DNA of 43,678 nt from Candidatus Aegiribacteria sp. (GTDB taxonomy: Bacteria > Fermentibacterota > Fermentibacteria > Fermentibacterales > JCC-6), in assembly GCA_013138965.1 (NCBI GenBank), contig WTBT01000023.1, positions 1-43,678 of the forward strand, in the 5' to 3' direction. Positions 23,689 to 33,682 of this stretch are shown one piece after another. The stretch's first letter is position 1, and the number at the start of each line of letters is the position of its first letter. Under the pieces are notes generated by a model. The model saw only the letters and a list, made by a program, of their open reading frames with translations, had not been told where the DNA came from and did no database searches. The translations under genes and the position numbers were made by a program.

Positions 23689-24474
23689 TTAGAACAGGTC
23701 AATGAAACTGATGAAATGATTAGCGCCCAGTACTGCGATGCCTGTATCATCTTCACCGGCTGCAAGAAGAGCGATTCCCCCTGCTTCAACGAGGATATTC
23801 AGCCATCCTATCCCCCTGCCGGCTGACAGCTGTCCCCATCCTGGTAGAAGCAGTGATTTCCAGGGTTGGGTTGAGCGTTCGGTGTCTGCGTCTTCAGTAT
23901 CAATGGGGATGATATCTGCTGCAATACTCCACTGGGGAATAAGTGGTCTTCTCATTTGGGTGGGAAAGCCTGCTGTCCCCACTTCGAACTCTCTGAGTTC
24001 GGCATTCCGCCAGAAGACTTCATGACTCAGGGTTCCGCTTAATACACTGTCAATACTTGTAATACCACATTTTATGCTTATCCAGCTGAGATCACTGGTA
24101 TCAACCACATCAAGGGCTAAATCTGTAATTCCCATCCCGGGGAATCTGTTCATGCAGTCTGCGATAACGGAGAATATGCGGTTGATCGTAAAAACAGGTA
24201 TCTGTGCCTTATACTCTACAATTCCGGAGAACACTACATGGTTTGACGTAGAGGAATCCGGGTATACAGCATGTGAGCCCTCCATCATCATGCCGGCTCT
24301 GGTAGTAAGCTCAAGCTGTGTGCGTCCCGATTCAGGCACACCAGAATTGAGTTTTATGCGGATAATACTGATGAAGGGTTCACCTCCAACCAGTTCCTGT
24401 ACAACCGCGAATTCAAAGGGAGTCTGAGCCGAAGCCAGAGATACAAGCATGAATATCGCAAGAATTAAATGCAT
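23689..24474 (-). CDS. Secreted protein with DUF5683-like C-terminal region
   Basis: The protein is 261 residues, with signal peptide MHLILAIFMLVSLASAQ. The first 180 residues are beta-rich, of an unassigned periplasmic type (FEFAVVQELVGGEPFISIIR). The C-terminal part has the motif KSLLLPGWGQLSAGRGIGWLNI, followed by a glycine-rich hydrophobic helix (GGIALLAAG). This PGWGQ motif marks the DUF5683 family of small envelope proteins. It lies between the dipeptidase and the zinc-ribbon gene with 16-17-base gaps. Its role is unknown; envelope location is inferred. Confidence 0.7.
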   Translation of the reverse strand: MHLILAIFMLVSLASAQTPFEFAVVQELVGGEPFISIIRIKLNSGVPESGRTQLELTTRAGMMMEGSHAVYPDSSTSNHVVFSGIVEYKAQIPVFTINRIFSVIADCMNRFPGMGITDLALDVVDTSDLSWISIKCGITSIDSVLSGTLSHEVFWRNAELREFEVGTAGFPTQMRRPLIPQWSIAADIIPIDTEDADTERSTQPWKSLLLPGWGQLSAGRGIGWLNILVEAGGIALLAAGEDDTGIAVLGANHFISFIDLF

Positions 24475-24490
24475 TTATCCGATCCCCATT

Positions 24491-25339
24491 TCAATCATTG
24501 AGAAATACTCTTCTCCAGTTATTTCCCGCCACAGAAGCTATGTTCTCACTGCTCCAGCCTCTTCTATCCAGCAGTTCCATCATATCCGGCCAGCTTGTGC
24601 AGTCCTTAATGCCGTTTGGAAGATTAGGAACGCCATCGAAATCACTGCCGAAACCCGCATTGCTTATATCCGTCAGTTCAACCAGATGTTCAAGATGGTC
24701 GGCAATAGTATCCAGCGAAGAATTCTCACCCAGAAAATCAGGTACGAACGTGATTCCAACTACTCCTCCGGAAGCGGCGATCTCCTGTATGTCCTCGTCT
24801 GGAAGATTCCTTGGGAAATCATGAACTGCCCTGCAGTTGCAATGAGTAGCCACCGTTCTTAGCCCGAGCATAAGAAGATCTCTCCTGGAACGGTCACAGA
24901 GGTGTGACACATCCAGAATGACTCCAGCATTATCAAGTTCAGTCGCCAGCTGTTTTCCTTTTTCGGTAAGTCCTTTGTCAGTCCCTATTCCACCGCCCAG
25001 GCTGTTCTCTCCATTCCATGTGAGAGAGACAACCGAAAGCATCTCAATGATCTCATTCATTTCAGGAAGGTCAACAAGCGGCTGGCATCCCTCAAGCATC
25101 AGTAAAAGCTCTATAGTCGAAAGGTGAACTGCGTCTCTATACCTGGAGATACCACTGCAGAAGGCAGTATGAGGTTCCTTTTCCGCTTCCGCGCATATGG
25201 CTGTTACAAGGTGAGTTACTCCGCCCTTTATGGCTCTGGGCATATCCAGCTGCGTCCTGGAATTGCCGTTCAGATACTCCTCCGTAGAAGCTATTCTCAT
25301 CAAAGTATCAACATGAGCATCGAATACTGGATATTTCAT
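24491..25339 (-). CDS. Membrane-dipeptidase-like peptidase (family M19)
   Basis: The 282-residue protein lacks a signal peptide. The M19 pattern is clear: DAHVD at residues 7-11 (first metal His and Asp), LMLEG (bridging Glu), LTWNGENSLGGG, GVILDVSHLCDRS (metal His), ATHCNCRAVHDFPRNLPDE (second metal His) and GSDFDGVPNLPNG near the end. The family hydrolyses dipeptides, including D-amino-acid-containing ones. This copy is shorter than the usual 320-400 residues and probably acts in the cytoplasm on peptides. Its ATG overlaps the stop of the upstream small membrane gene (ATGA). Confidence 0.9.
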   Translation of the reverse strand: MKYPVFDAHVDTLMRIASTEEYLNGNSRTQLDMPRAIKGGVTHLVTAICAEAEKEPHTAFCSGISRYRDAVHLSTIELLLMLEGCQPLVDLPEMNEIIEMLSVVSLTWNGENSLGGGIGTDKGLTEKGKQLATELDNAGVILDVSHLCDRSRRDLLMLGLRTVATHCNCRAVHDFPRNLPDEDIQEIAASGGVVGITFVPDFLGENSSLDTIADHLEHLVELTDISNAGFGSDFDGVPNLPNGIKDCTSWPDMMELLDRRGWSSENIASVAGNNWRRVFLND

Positions 25340-25527
25340 CTGGGGTGGTTCTCCTCTACTGTGGAATCAGCATCAGAAGGAAAGAATATGTTAGCGAAGC
25401 CCTTTACGAATGTATCAGCTTTAAACATCAGAAACAAAATCAAAATAAACAGAAGAATGTACAGGATCAGCCGACCCTTAGCGGGTTGTCTGGGGTGTTT
25501 TTCGTGCCAGTGATCTATTATCGCCAT
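25336..25527 (-). CDS. Small single-pass membrane protein
   Basis: The protein is 63 residues. A basic, His-rich start (DHWHEKHPRQPAKGR) is followed by one strong hydrophobic helix (LILYILLFILILFLMF) and a short acidic tail. The family is not recognised. Reading is supported by its tight packing: the start overlaps the previous stop (TAATG) and its stop overlaps the dipeptidase ATG. Confidence 0.65.
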   Translation of the reverse strand: MAIIDHWHEKHPRQPAKGRLILYILLFILILFLMFKADTFVKGFANIFFPSDADSTVEENHPR

Positions 25528-25916
25528 TAATTGGTACGCCTCATGGGTTTCTCAATACGGAACTCGCAATGGAAAGTTGGAAATCCTGGAAATTCGATTG
25601 AATCGGCATAGGTTACTACGTATGCATCGCCTTCAAAACCATTGCCCGAATACATCCGTGATGCTGAAACAGCCCAGGAACACTCATCCGAATAGCGATA
25701 TTCACCCCACTCCTTGAGGAATTCGGCTTTCAGAAGAGAAATTGGCGTTACATTGTCCACCCTGCTGAAGATCTCCTCCAGTTCGGCGCGTACCTTCGCC
25801 GGCTTAAGCGAAACCACACTGAGATACTTGATAGTTACGCTGACAATCAATATAAAGACAACGAGAAGGAAAGTAAAAAGACCACTTTTACCTGAAAACA
25901 TATCTGACATATCCAC
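25527..25916 (-). CDS. Single-pass membrane protein of unknown function
   Basis: The protein is 129 residues. The GTG start directly follows the stop of the LptE-like gene. One hydrophobic helix near residues 12-30 (LFTFLLVVFILIVSVTIKYL) precedes a soluble domain of mixed helix and strand (EFLKEWGEYRYSDECSWAVS, FPGFPTFHCEFRIEKP). No family is recognised. The next gene is another small membrane protein, so the two may work together in the envelope. Confidence 0.65.
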   Translation of the reverse strand: MDMSDMFSGKSGLFTFLLVVFILIVSVTIKYLSVVSLKPAKVRAELEEIFSRVDNVTPISLLKAEFLKEWGEYRYSDECSWAVSASRMYSGNGFEGDAYVVTYADSIEFPGFPTFHCEFRIEKPMRRTN

Positions 25917-26435
25917 CTACCATCCTGAAAGGCATCTTCTGACAATATCCTCTGCGGATTCTTCCAGAAGCCTGTCCCTGGCTTCAATTTCGGATTCGGT
26001 ATCTGGGTCGTAAACCAGCCAGGTTGTCACGCTTTCCGCACCGATGATATCCTTCTCCTGAAGAAGATCCGTAAATGAAATTTCAACCCTGATCTCCAGC
26101 TTGTACTCCTCGACCACTTCCGCTGATGTATATGAATAAGGGGTTTTAGTGAATGAAGCAACAGTGCCCTCAATCTCTGAATCCTGGTTTTCAACCGCTA
26201 CTGCGAGCCTTCCATCCATCACTATCATCTCAATAACCCGTGAGGTTATATCCTGCTCAAGGCCGTATTGAGTGACTCTGCTTCGGAAGGGAATAACCTT
26301 GACCGACTGGATGTGCTCCGGAAGACTGCCACGGAATCCGTAGCTGCATGAGATGCCTGCCGCGAAATAAATAAGAAGTCCCAGTAGACCTGCATGGGTA
26401 TATCTATATTCCGGAATGACCGAATCCCCCTTCAC
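25917..26435 (-). CDS. lptE: LptE-like lipopolysaccharide-assembly lipoprotein
   Basis: About 172 residues if the GTG at 26433-26435 is used; a TTG, CTG or the ATG at 26462 are alternatives because the start lies inside dut. A hydrophobic stretch ends at a lipobox-like GISC, followed by [20 protein letters not shown], the typical LptE opening (C-x-Y-x-F-x-G-x-LP-x-H-I-x-T/S-V-x-V). Further on come [20 protein letters not shown] and an [19 protein letters not shown] strand set, also typical. LptE plugs the LptD barrel in the outer membrane and helps place LPS. lptD is not in the window. This supports an LPS-type outer membrane. Confidence 0.78.
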   Translation of the reverse strand: MKGDSVIPEYRYTHAGLLGLLIYFAAGISCSYGFRGSLPEHIQSVKVIPFRSRVTQYGLEQDITSRVIEMIVMDGRLAVAVENQDSEIEGTVASFTKTPYSYTSAEVVEEYKLEIRVEISFTDLLQEKDIIGAESVTTWLVYDPDTESEIEARDRLLEESAEDIVRRCLSGW

Positions 26436-26850
26436 CTCTCTGCGTTTCGGGCACACAGTCAACTACCCTGAATTTTGGGTAAACTACAGGGGCAAGAACC
26501 GCCTGGGCTATCCTGTCGCCACGCTGTATCCTGAAGGGCTGTTCACCGAGATTTGCCAGTATGACCTTCACTTCTCCCCTGTAATCAGAATCAATTGTCC
26601 CCGGACTGTTAAGCACTGTAATACCGTATTTCAGGGCATTACCGCTTCTGGGGCGAATCTGCCATTCGTAACCCGAGGGTATGGAAACCTTCAACCCGGT
26701 TGGAATCAGTTCGGTGGTTCCCGGTCGAACAACAATATCCAATTCTACCGCAGCTGTAAGATCTACACCGCTTGAACCGGATGTGGCTCTGGATGGAATG
26801 GGAAGATCCGACGCATGCTCAAGAATTTCAAGCAGAACATCAAGTTCCAT
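26404..26850 (-). CDS. dut: Deoxyuridine 5'-triphosphate nucleotidohydrolase
   Basis: This 148-residue trimeric-type dUTPase has all five motifs: SSGVDLTAA (motif 1), [11 protein letters not shown] (2), [11 protein letters not shown] (3), [13 protein letters not shown] (4) and [10 protein letters not shown] (5, normally RGxxGFGSTG; here GHSG). It converts dUTP to dUMP, keeping uracil out of DNA. It is 23 bases after pnp in the long operon, and its end overlaps the LptE-like gene. Confidence 0.96.
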   Translation of the reverse strand: MELDVLLEILEHASDLPIPSRATSGSSGVDLTAAVELDIVVRPGTTELIPTGLKVSIPSGYEWQIRPRSGNALKYGITVLNSPGTIDSDYRGEVKVILANLGEQPFRIQRGDRIAQAVLAPVVYPKFRVVDCVPETQRGEGGFGHSGI

Positions 26851-26873
26851 CTCTTCCCATCCTTCCAGGGTGT

Positions 26874-28973
26874 TTATTTTTCTACGTTCTGATCGATGCC
26901 CTTCATCGTCAGATCAATTTTGCCGTTGCTCTTGACTTCCGTAACTTTTACCCGCACGTGCTGACCGCGCTTGAGAACATCTTCCACCTTTTCGACACGT
27001 TCCCTGCTTATCTGGCTTATATGTACAAGGCCGTCTGTTCCGGGCATTATTTCAACAAAGGCTCCGAAGTTCATGATATTGGCCACGACTCCGTCGTATA
27101 TCTGTCCGAGCTTAGGTTTTCCCGTTGAAAGTTCTATCAGTTCAAGGGTTCTGTTCGCGGCTTCCGCGTCATCAGAAAGAACAACTACCGTTCCGTCATC
27201 ATCGATATTGATATCGGCGCCCGTTTCTTCGGTAATGGCCCTGATGTTCTTGCCTCCGGGACCTATCAGCTTGCCGATCATGTCCTTTTCTATCTGAACC
27301 GTATAGACCCTTGGCGCGAATTCACTGAGTTCCGCGCGGTTAGTGCTTATAACGGAATTCATCTCTCCGAGTATGTATTCCCTGTTCTCCTTCGCTCTGT
27401 TTATGGCTTCGCTGAGAATATCAAGAGAAATTCCTTCAACTTTCAGATCCATCTGTATTGCGGTTATACCGGCGGTAGTTCCAGCAATTTTGAGATCCAT
27501 ATCACCCAGATGATCTTCCACTCCGGCAATATCCGACAGAATAACGTAATCCTTACCATCGGTTACAAGCCCGAGAGCCAAACCTGCGACAGCATCGGTT
27601 ATCGGGACTCCGGCATCCATCAGGCTGAGGGAAGCGCCGCATATTGTCGCCTGACTGGATGATCCGTTCGATTCGAGTATATCCGATACTACCCTTACCG
27701 TATAGTTGAAATCCAGCTTATCTTTCGGCATGACCTGGGAAAGGGCCATCTCTGCAAGATGACCGTGCCCGATCTCCCTTCTGCCGGGTCCTCGGTCAGG
27801 CCTGACCTCTCCGACACTGAAGGATGGAAAATTGTAATGAAGCATGAAATCCTTCGTGTATTCCCCCAGAAGAGCATCTATCCTCTGCTCATCTCTGGCT
27901 CCTCCCAGTGTGACTGCCACGAGAGCCTGGGTTTCACCCCGTGTAAAGAGAGCTGAGCCATGAGGGCGGGGTAATACACCAACTTCGCAGGTTATCTTTC
28001 TTACATCGCCCTCGCCACGTCCATCGGGACGCTGGTGATCGAGAAGCTTTTTCCTGGCGACAAGCTTTTCAGCTTCGTTGACCGCCTTTGAGATCATTTT
28101 CTTCAGTCTATCATCATCAAGATCAGGATATTTACCTGACAGTTCTTCAAGGGCAGTTTCCTTCGCTGTATCTCCAGCTTCTGAAAGGGCGTTCTTGATC
28201 CCGTTTCCGTAAACCTTTTCGAATTCAGGGATAGCGATGGAGTTTACCGCTTCCGAGAGTCCATCCGGAACCTCAAAAGCCCTCACAATCGGACGTTTTT
28301 CTCTTCCAACGGCTGCCCTCAGTTCCATCTGAAGCTCGTTGATCAACGCGGCTGCATCGGCAGCTACCCGTATAGCTTCCATAACTTCGGTTTCTGAGAG
28401 CTGCGCGGTCGAACCTTCCAGCATCACCACATCGCTGCCCTTCACGGCAACCACAAGATCAAGGTCGCTTTCAACCTGCTCGTCGACAGTGGGGTTGATC
28501 ACGTACTCACCGTTCACCCTGCCTACTTTCACCGCGGATACGGGACCGTCCCACGGAATGTCCGATATCATCAGGGCTGCCGAAGCCCCCAGCAATCCAA
28601 GCAGACTGGGATCGTTCTGACTATCGGAACTAAGGACAAGGATATAAACCTGGGTCTCCTCCATGTAATCCGAAGGAAAAAGAGGTCTGAGCGGCCTGTC
28701 AATGAGCCTTGCGGTAAGTGTTGCAGCTTCCTGGGGTCTTCCTTCCCTCTTAAAAAAACCACCAGGGATCTTACCCGCAGCGTAAGTTCTTTCGCGGTAT
28801 TCTATTGTCAGGGGGAAGAAGGGTAGATCTCTCAATCCGCCTGATGTTGCGGCAACAAGCACTGCTGAGCCGCCATACGTAACGTAGACGGCACCATCGG
28901 CCTGTTTCGCCATTCTTCCGGTCTCAATTGTAAGTGTTCTGCCTGCTATTTCTCTTTCAACTACTTTTATCAT
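26874..28973 (-). CDS. pnp: Polyribonucleotide nucleotidyltransferase (PNPase)
   Basis: The 699-residue enzyme starts at the ATG after AAGGAAG; the longer upstream reading is not needed. Two RNase PH domains are separated by an all-alpha linker. The first holds [14 protein letters not shown] and [11 protein letters not shown]. The second, active one has [21 protein letters not shown] and the [23 protein letters not shown] stretch. Then come KH ([15 protein letters not shown]) and S1 ([19 protein letters not shown]) RNA-binding domains. It degrades RNA 3' to 5' with phosphate. rpsO-pnp is the classic order. Confidence 0.98.
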   Translation of the reverse strand: MIKVVEREIAGRTLTIETGRMAKQADGAVYVTYGGSAVLVAATSGGLRDLPFFPLTIEYRERTYAAGKIPGGFFKREGRPQEAATLTARLIDRPLRPLFPSDYMEETQVYILVLSSDSQNDPSLLGLLGASAALMISDIPWDGPVSAVKVGRVNGEYVINPTVDEQVESDLDLVVAVKGSDVVMLEGSTAQLSETEVMEAIRVAADAAALINELQMELRAAVGREKRPIVRAFEVPDGLSEAVNSIAIPEFEKVYGNGIKNALSEAGDTAKETALEELSGKYPDLDDDRLKKMISKAVNEAEKLVARKKLLDHQRPDGRGEGDVRKITCEVGVLPRPHGSALFTRGETQALVAVTLGGARDEQRIDALLGEYTKDFMLHYNFPSFSVGEVRPDRGPGRREIGHGHLAEMALSQVMPKDKLDFNYTVRVVSDILESNGSSSQATICGASLSLMDAGVPITDAVAGLALGLVTDGKDYVILSDIAGVEDHLGDMDLKIAGTTAGITAIQMDLKVEGISLDILSEAINRAKENREYILGEMNSVISTNRAELSEFAPRVYTVQIEKDMIGKLIGPGGKNIRAITEETGADINIDDDGTVVVLSDDAEAANRTLELIELSTGKPKLGQIYDGVVANIMNFGAFVEIMPGTDGLVHISQISRERVEKVEDVLKRGQHVRVKVTEVKSNGKIDLTMKGIDQNVEK

Positions 28974-29089
28974 TTTTTTTATTTCTTCCTTTTTCAACTC
29001 TATCAACCCGGCTCTCTGCCGGGACACCTTACTACAAGCATCACATCAATTGAAATCCCGGGTGCAATCAGTGACGCTGAGAATACAAT

Positions 29090-29359
29090 CTATCTCCTCA
29101 GTCCCAGGTCCTTAACTATCTTTCTGTAACGTTCAATATCATTATTGGTGAGGTAATTGAGCAGTCTTCTCCTCTGTCCCACAAGCATAAGAAGTCCCCT
29201 GTTACAGTTATTGTCCTTCTTGTGAAGTTTCCTGTGCTCAGTAAGATTCCTTATCCTTTCCGTAAGGATGGCTATCTGTACTTCCGATTTTCCAGTATCG
29301 TTTTCACTATCTCCGAATTTCACGATTAACTCCGCCTTTTTATCGGCTGTTATGCTCAT
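29090..29359 (-). CDS. rpsO: 30S ribosomal protein uS15
   Basis: The 89 residues match the normal S15 length. Typical segments are [41 protein letters not shown] and [20 protein letters not shown]. It binds the central domain of 16S rRNA. Its ATG overlaps the ribF stop (ATGA). The 116-base gap before pnp may carry autoregulatory RNA structure, but none is obvious by eye. Confidence 0.98.
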   Translation of the reverse strand: MSITADKKAELIVKFGDSENDTGKSEVQIAILTERIRNLTEHRKLHKKDNNCNRGLLMLVGQRRRLLNYLTNNDIERYRKIVKDLGLRR

Positions 29360-30243
29360 TTTTCTGGATCCTCCATTCGTTCTTTCTTCAAAGCGTACCG
29401 CCTGACATTTTCCACATCGCCGGCAATAAGCTTTTTCAGCTCTTCAATACTTATTGAAGATGCTGTCCTTCTCAGTCTCTTTCTGAAACTAACGCTTACT
29501 ATACTGCCGTAGACATCCCCGCCCCGGTAATCGATCAGATGTGCTTCCACCGGCCCGGTGGCGCTACCGGGAACAAATACTGCTGCAGGTACTGGTCTGT
29601 TTCCTTCGCCGGATTCTACGTAACCTGCGTAACTGCCGGGTTTCGGAAGCAGTTTGCATCCGGGGACCCTGACATTCAATGTGGGAAATCCGATCTGTTT
29701 ACCTTGACCCTTACCCCTTGAAACTACTCCTGTAACCGAATAATGCCTGCCAAGAAGCTCTTCAGCGTTCCGGATTTCTCCATTTTCAAGAAGCTGCCTA
29801 ATCTTTTCACTCTTAACCGGCTCATCTCCACATTCCAGCGGAGGTACAATAATAGTATCAATCTCCCTTGAAGTACACCACTGATACAGGTATTCCGCTG
29901 TACCTGACCTGTTTCTGCCGAAATGGAAATCGTATCCTACTACGATTCTGGTGAATTTCTCCATTTCATGAAGTTCAGACAGAAATTCATCCGGTGACTT
30001 TTCGACTGTTTCTCTGTCGAAAGGAATGATTATTATCTTTTTCATTCCCAGTCTGTTTAGAATCACTGCCCTTTCGGATACAGTAGTGAGTCTCCTGCTC
30101 CATGAGTTATCCGTAAAATACTGACGGGCCACTGGTTCAAAGCAGACAAGGCATGTATCGCCACTGAAGGATCCGGCCTTTTCTATTACCTTCAGATGTC
30201 CCGAATGTATGCCGTCGAAATTTCCTAATGTAATTGTATTCAT
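29356..30243 (-). CDS. ribF: Bifunctional riboflavin kinase / FAD synthetase
   Basis: The protein is 295 residues from the ATG at 30243, five bases after the truB stop. The N-terminal nucleotidyltransferase-like domain starts [16 protein letters not shown] and has [14 protein letters not shown]. The C-terminal riboflavin kinase domain has [20 protein letters not shown], where the family has G-x-R-x-GR-x-LGFPTAN, and an SFRKRLRRT end. It makes FMN and FAD, the substrate used by ApbE encoded later in the same operon. Confidence 0.96.
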   Translation of the reverse strand: MNTITLGNFDGIHSGHLKVIEKAGSFSGDTCLVCFEPVARQYFTDNSWSRRLTTVSERAVILNRLGMKKIIIIPFDRETVEKSPDEFLSELHEMEKFTRIVVGYDFHFGRNRSGTAEYLYQWCTSREIDTIIVPPLECGDEPVKSEKIRQLLENGEIRNAEELLGRHYSVTGVVSRGKGQGKQIGFPTLNVRVPGCKLLPKPGSYAGYVESGEGNRPVPAAVFVPGSATGPVEAHLIDYRGGDVYGSIVSVSFRKRLRRTASSISIEELKKLIAGDVENVRRYALKKERMEDPEK

Positions 30244-30248
30244 GATTT

Positions 30249-31109
30249 TCAGCTTCCGGCGAACACGCACAGCGGTTTCAGAATACTCCCATCCCCTTCA
30301 GCTACTGCCAGCAGATTATCATCCTTATCCAGCAGGACTACTGTACCAAGCTGATGACCTTTCAGGTTTCCTCCGTGTGATACGATCATGCGCTGTTCCT
30401 CGTCAAGCACTGCTTTCCTGTAATCCCGGAGAATATCCGACATACTCAACAGAGAGCTGTTATTGCGAGTTTCCTTTGAAGCTTCCTCAATGCTGAATGC
30501 CCCGATCGAAGTTCTCCTGATATCGAAGGCTGCTCCGCCTGTGCCAAGTTCGTTCCCGATATCGCGGGCAAAAGCTCTGATGTAAGTTCCCGAGCTTACC
30601 GTGACAGCGAGACGGATCCTTGATCCCATGAGCTCTTCAATCTTCCAGTTCTCCGTATACACCTCTCTTACAGGTGTAGAGGGCTTCAATCCTTTTCTTG
30701 CCAGCGAATATGCCCGCACGCCATCAACCCTTACTGCTGAATAATCCGGTACCTTCTGATTGATGGTTCCGGTATAATTACGTATTACCTTAAGAATATC
30801 CTCCTCAACGATGGGCGGAACGTGTCTCTTTTCCAGAACGGTACCACCTGTATCGTCCGTATCCGTTCTTATACCCAGTTCAATCCCGAAACTGTATGTC
30901 TTCCTGGAAGATGAGATAAACCTGGAAAGCCTGGTTGCCCTTCCCAGAAGAACAATAAGAAGGCCTGTCGCATCGGGGTCCAGGGTCCCTGCGTGTCCAT
31001 ATTTCCTGTACCCCCATTGCTTTGCAACCCTTGAAGCTGCTCTGCGCGAGTAAATGCCGGCTGATTTATCGAGAAGATATGCCGCACCTGTCATCCCAGG
31101 TGATGTCAA
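30249..31109 (-). CDS. truB: tRNA pseudouridine(55) synthase
   Basis: The protein is 286 residues. YRKYGHAGTLDPDATGLLIV contains the catalytic Asp of the GTLDPxATGLL motif. Also present are YSFGIELGIRTDTDDTGG, QKVPDYSAVRVDG and SSGTYIRAFARDIG. It makes pseudouridine 55 in the T-loop of tRNAs. The start overlaps the rbfA stop by four bases (ATGA), as is common in this operon. Confidence 0.97.
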   Translation of the reverse strand: MTSPGMTGAAYLLDKSAGIYSRRAASRVAKQWGYRKYGHAGTLDPDATGLLIVLLGRATRLSRFISSSRKTYSFGIELGIRTDTDDTGGTVLEKRHVPPIVEEDILKVIRNYTGTINQKVPDYSAVRVDGVRAYSLARKGLKPSTPVREVYTENWKIEELMGSRIRLAVTVSSGTYIRAFARDIGNELGTGGAAFDIRRTSIGAFSIEEASKETRNNSSLLSMSDILRDYRKAVLDEEQRMIVSHGGNLKGHQLGTVVLLDKDDNLLAVAEGDGSILKPLCVFAGS

Positions 31110-31450
31110 TCGTTACTCAGCTCCCTCATGATATTCAGAATTTTATCACCCTTTTCACCGGATTCATCTTTTACCAGTGACAGAACGGGAACCGTACGCA
31201 TCCTTATCCGGGATGCCAGCTGAGACCTGAGGAACCCCCTGGCTGATTTCATCGCTTCGAAAGCATCCTGCCTCTCGGCGTCAGTCCCTGCCGTCTCATA
31301 GAACAGCGTAGCATGCGAACCATCGCGGGAGAGCTTCACCCTTGTTATGCTCACGTTACGGAGTCTTGCGTCAGATACATTTCTGGACAGTGTTTCTCCG
31401 ACAATCTGCCGTATATCTACTTCAAGCCTGGATCTTCTTCTAGTATCCAT
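31106..31450 (-). CDS. rbfA: Ribosome-binding factor A
   Basis: The protein is 114 residues. The KH-like fold pattern is present: RRSRLEVDIRQIVGETLSRN, VSITRVKLSRDGSHATLFYE, then ARGFLRSQLASRIRMRTVPVL with the R-x-VPxL motif. It helps late maturation of the 30S subunit. It lies 22 bases after infB and ends in UGA overlapping truB. Confidence 0.95.
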   Translation of the reverse strand: MDTRRRSRLEVDIRQIVGETLSRNVSDARLRNVSITRVKLSRDGSHATLFYETAGTDAERQDAFEAMKSARGFLRSQLASRIRMRTVPVLSLVKDESGEKGDKILNIMRELSND

Positions 31451-31472
31451 ACGAAATTCCTCCGCGAAACCG

Positions 31473-33611
31473 TCAGAGTTCTCTGGCTATGGAAACGATC
31501 TCGAAACTTTCGATAACGTCACCAAGTTTGATATCATTATAGCCCGAAAGACCTATACCGCATTCGAAACCGGATTTGACTTCTTTCTTGTCTTCCTTGA
31601 AACGCTTCAGGGAACTTACGGTACCTGACCAGATATCAACGCCGTTCCGCACAAGCCGTATCTGGGCATTTCTCTTAATCATACCGCTGATAACGTAGGA
31701 TCCTGCAATGGTTCCGATCTTCGGAACCTTGAAGAGGTCTCTTACTTCAGCAGATCCAAGAAATTCTTCCCTCTCTTCTGGTTTCAGAAGCCCTGAAAGC
31801 GCCCTCGTGATAGTTTCTTCAACCTGGTGGATAACACTGAAGGTGGCAATTTCCACATCCCTGGCTGATGCCTCTTCACGGGCTCTTACGTCGGGACGAA
31901 CCCTGAAACCGATAATTATGGCATTTGATGCGGCGGCAAGATTGACATCGTTACTGGAAATACCTCCTGCACCACTCCTGATGATGTTGACGGAAACTTC
32001 TTCATTGCCCAGCTTGGTAAGTGTATCTACAATGGCTTCAGCAGTACCCTGAACATCCGCTTTGACAACAAGGTTCATAATACCCTTGTTGTCAACGGTT
32101 TTCTGCCAGAAATCCTCAAGGGATATCATTCTGCCCGCATGCAGTTCCCTTTCCCTCTGAACAATCTGGCGTCTTCTGGCAATGCGTTTTGCCTCGTGTT
32201 CGCAACTTACAGCTACTATCGGCTCTCCAGCGTCAGGAACATCGGTACAACCCAGTATCTGTACGGGGGTTCCGGGGCCTGCTTCCTTAATCTCGTTATC
32301 ATTTTCATCGTACATCGCCCGAACTCTTCCGCGGCATCTTCCGGCCACAAAATCGTCCTCAACCCTCAGCGTTCCATCCTGTATGATCGCATTAACAACT
32401 GTTCCCCGCCTGGGATCAACCTCACCCTCAAGAACAGTTCCTTTTGCCGGTCTCCCAGGGTAAGCTGTCAATTCCAGCATTTCAGCCTGCATCAACAGCT
32501 TGTCCAGAAGATCTTCGATGTTTTCACCTGTTATGGACGAAACCTCCGAACAAAGCACTTCCCCGCCCCACTCTTCAATAAGAACATTGTGGGATGCCAG
32601 GTCCTTCTTAATAAAATCGGGATTGGTAGTGGGAAGGTCGATCTTTGTAATCGCAACTACTATCGGAACTTTCGCGGCCCTGGCATGGTCAATTGCTTCC
32701 TGTGTCTGAGGCATGACCCTGCTGTCCGCCGCAACGACAAGGATAACAATATCTGTAACCCTGGCTCCCCTTGTTCTCATAGCTGTGAAAGCCTCATGAC
32801 CAGGTGTATCAATGAATGTTATCTTTTTACCGTCTCCAAATTTTGATATGTACGCGCCTATGTGCTGGGTAATTCCACCGGATTCAGTAGCCATGATGTT
32901 AGTCTGTCTTATTCTGTCCAGAAGCGCCGTTTTCCCATGATCAACATGCCCCATCACGGTGATTATCGGGATTCTGGTCTCTTCGGAACCGTTGACGCTG
33001 ACTCGCCTTTCCTCGAGCTCCCTGGCTCCGTAACTTTCGACCACCTCAACTTCAAAATTGAATTCATGCGCCACCAGGGATACAGTTTCAACATCAAGCC
33101 TCTGGTTCGCTGTAGCCATGACACCCAGTTCCATGAACTTGCCTATAACCTTGCTGAGGGGCATTTCCATCAGTTCGGACAGTTCCGAAGGACTCGTAAA
33201 CTCGGTAATGCGAATTAAAGCTGAATCTCCATCTATGATGGTTTCATGAAGTTTCTCAACTTTTTCTTCCCTGTATTTCTTCCGCTTCTTCTGTCTTGAT
33301 CTTCCAGTGCCTGAATCAATTCTGGCCAGGGTATCTTTGACAGTTTTTACTGCTTCCGCTGTGACTCTTGGTTTTTGACGGCGTTTTTTCTTCTTCTTTT
33401 TCTTTCGAACCGTCCTGGTCCTTGCAGCCTCTTTCTCCCGGTCAAACCTGTTCCTTACTTTCAGCAAATCTTCCGGGCTGAGTGAACTCATATGGCTCTT
33501 CACGGGTATAGTCATTTCTTCAATAACCTTGAGCAGCGCCTCACTTGACAGGTTCAACTCCTTGGCAAGTTCGTATACTCTCAGCTTCTTCACATTGCTT
33601 TGCTCAGCCAA
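31473..33611 (-). CDS. infB: Translation initiation factor IF-2
   Basis: The 712 residues run from the TTG at 33609-33611, which has GAAAGAGG at proper distance; a GTG nine bases earlier abuts that site. There is an N-terminal IF2-N segment (KLRVYELAKELNLSSEALLK), a short Lys-rich linker, then a second IF2-N region. The GTPase follows, with G1 GHVDHGKTALLD near residue 221, G3 DTPGHEAF and G4 TKID. Domains II-IV end with SGFECGIGLSGYNDIKLGDVIE. It delivers initiator tRNA to the ribosome. The linker is short compared with E. coli IF-2. Confidence 0.98.
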   Translation of the reverse strand: MAEQSNVKKLRVYELAKELNLSSEALLKVIEEMTIPVKSHMSSLSPEDLLKVRNRFDREKEAARTRTVRKKKKKKKRRQKPRVTAEAVKTVKDTLARIDSGTGRSRQKKRKKYREEKVEKLHETIIDGDSALIRITEFTSPSELSELMEMPLSKVIGKFMELGVMATANQRLDVETVSLVAHEFNFEVEVVESYGARELEERRVSVNGSEETRIPIITVMGHVDHGKTALLDRIRQTNIMATESGGITQHIGAYISKFGDGKKITFIDTPGHEAFTAMRTRGARVTDIVILVVAADSRVMPQTQEAIDHARAAKVPIVVAITKIDLPTTNPDFIKKDLASHNVLIEEWGGEVLCSEVSSITGENIEDLLDKLLMQAEMLELTAYPGRPAKGTVLEGEVDPRRGTVVNAIIQDGTLRVEDDFVAGRCRGRVRAMYDENDNEIKEAGPGTPVQILGCTDVPDAGEPIVAVSCEHEAKRIARRRQIVQRERELHAGRMISLEDFWQKTVDNKGIMNLVVKADVQGTAEAIVDTLTKLGNEEVSVNIIRSGAGGISSNDVNLAAASNAIIIGFRVRPDVRAREEASARDVEIATFSVIHQVEETITRALSGLLKPEEREEFLGSAEVRDLFKVPKIGTIAGSYVISGMIKRNAQIRLVRNGVDIWSGTVSSLKRFKEDKKEVKSGFECGIGLSGYNDIKLGDVIESFEIVSIAREL

Positions 33612-33682
33612 GGGAATCACCCTCTTTCTTCATTCATCCAATTCCAAACTGTTTTCAATAACTGAAGCCCCCGGGAAGACTG

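Noticed and set aside
32139-32846. 235-residue plus-strand frame opposite infB
   Set aside because: infB is unambiguous there; the frame has no ribosome site or domain pattern.
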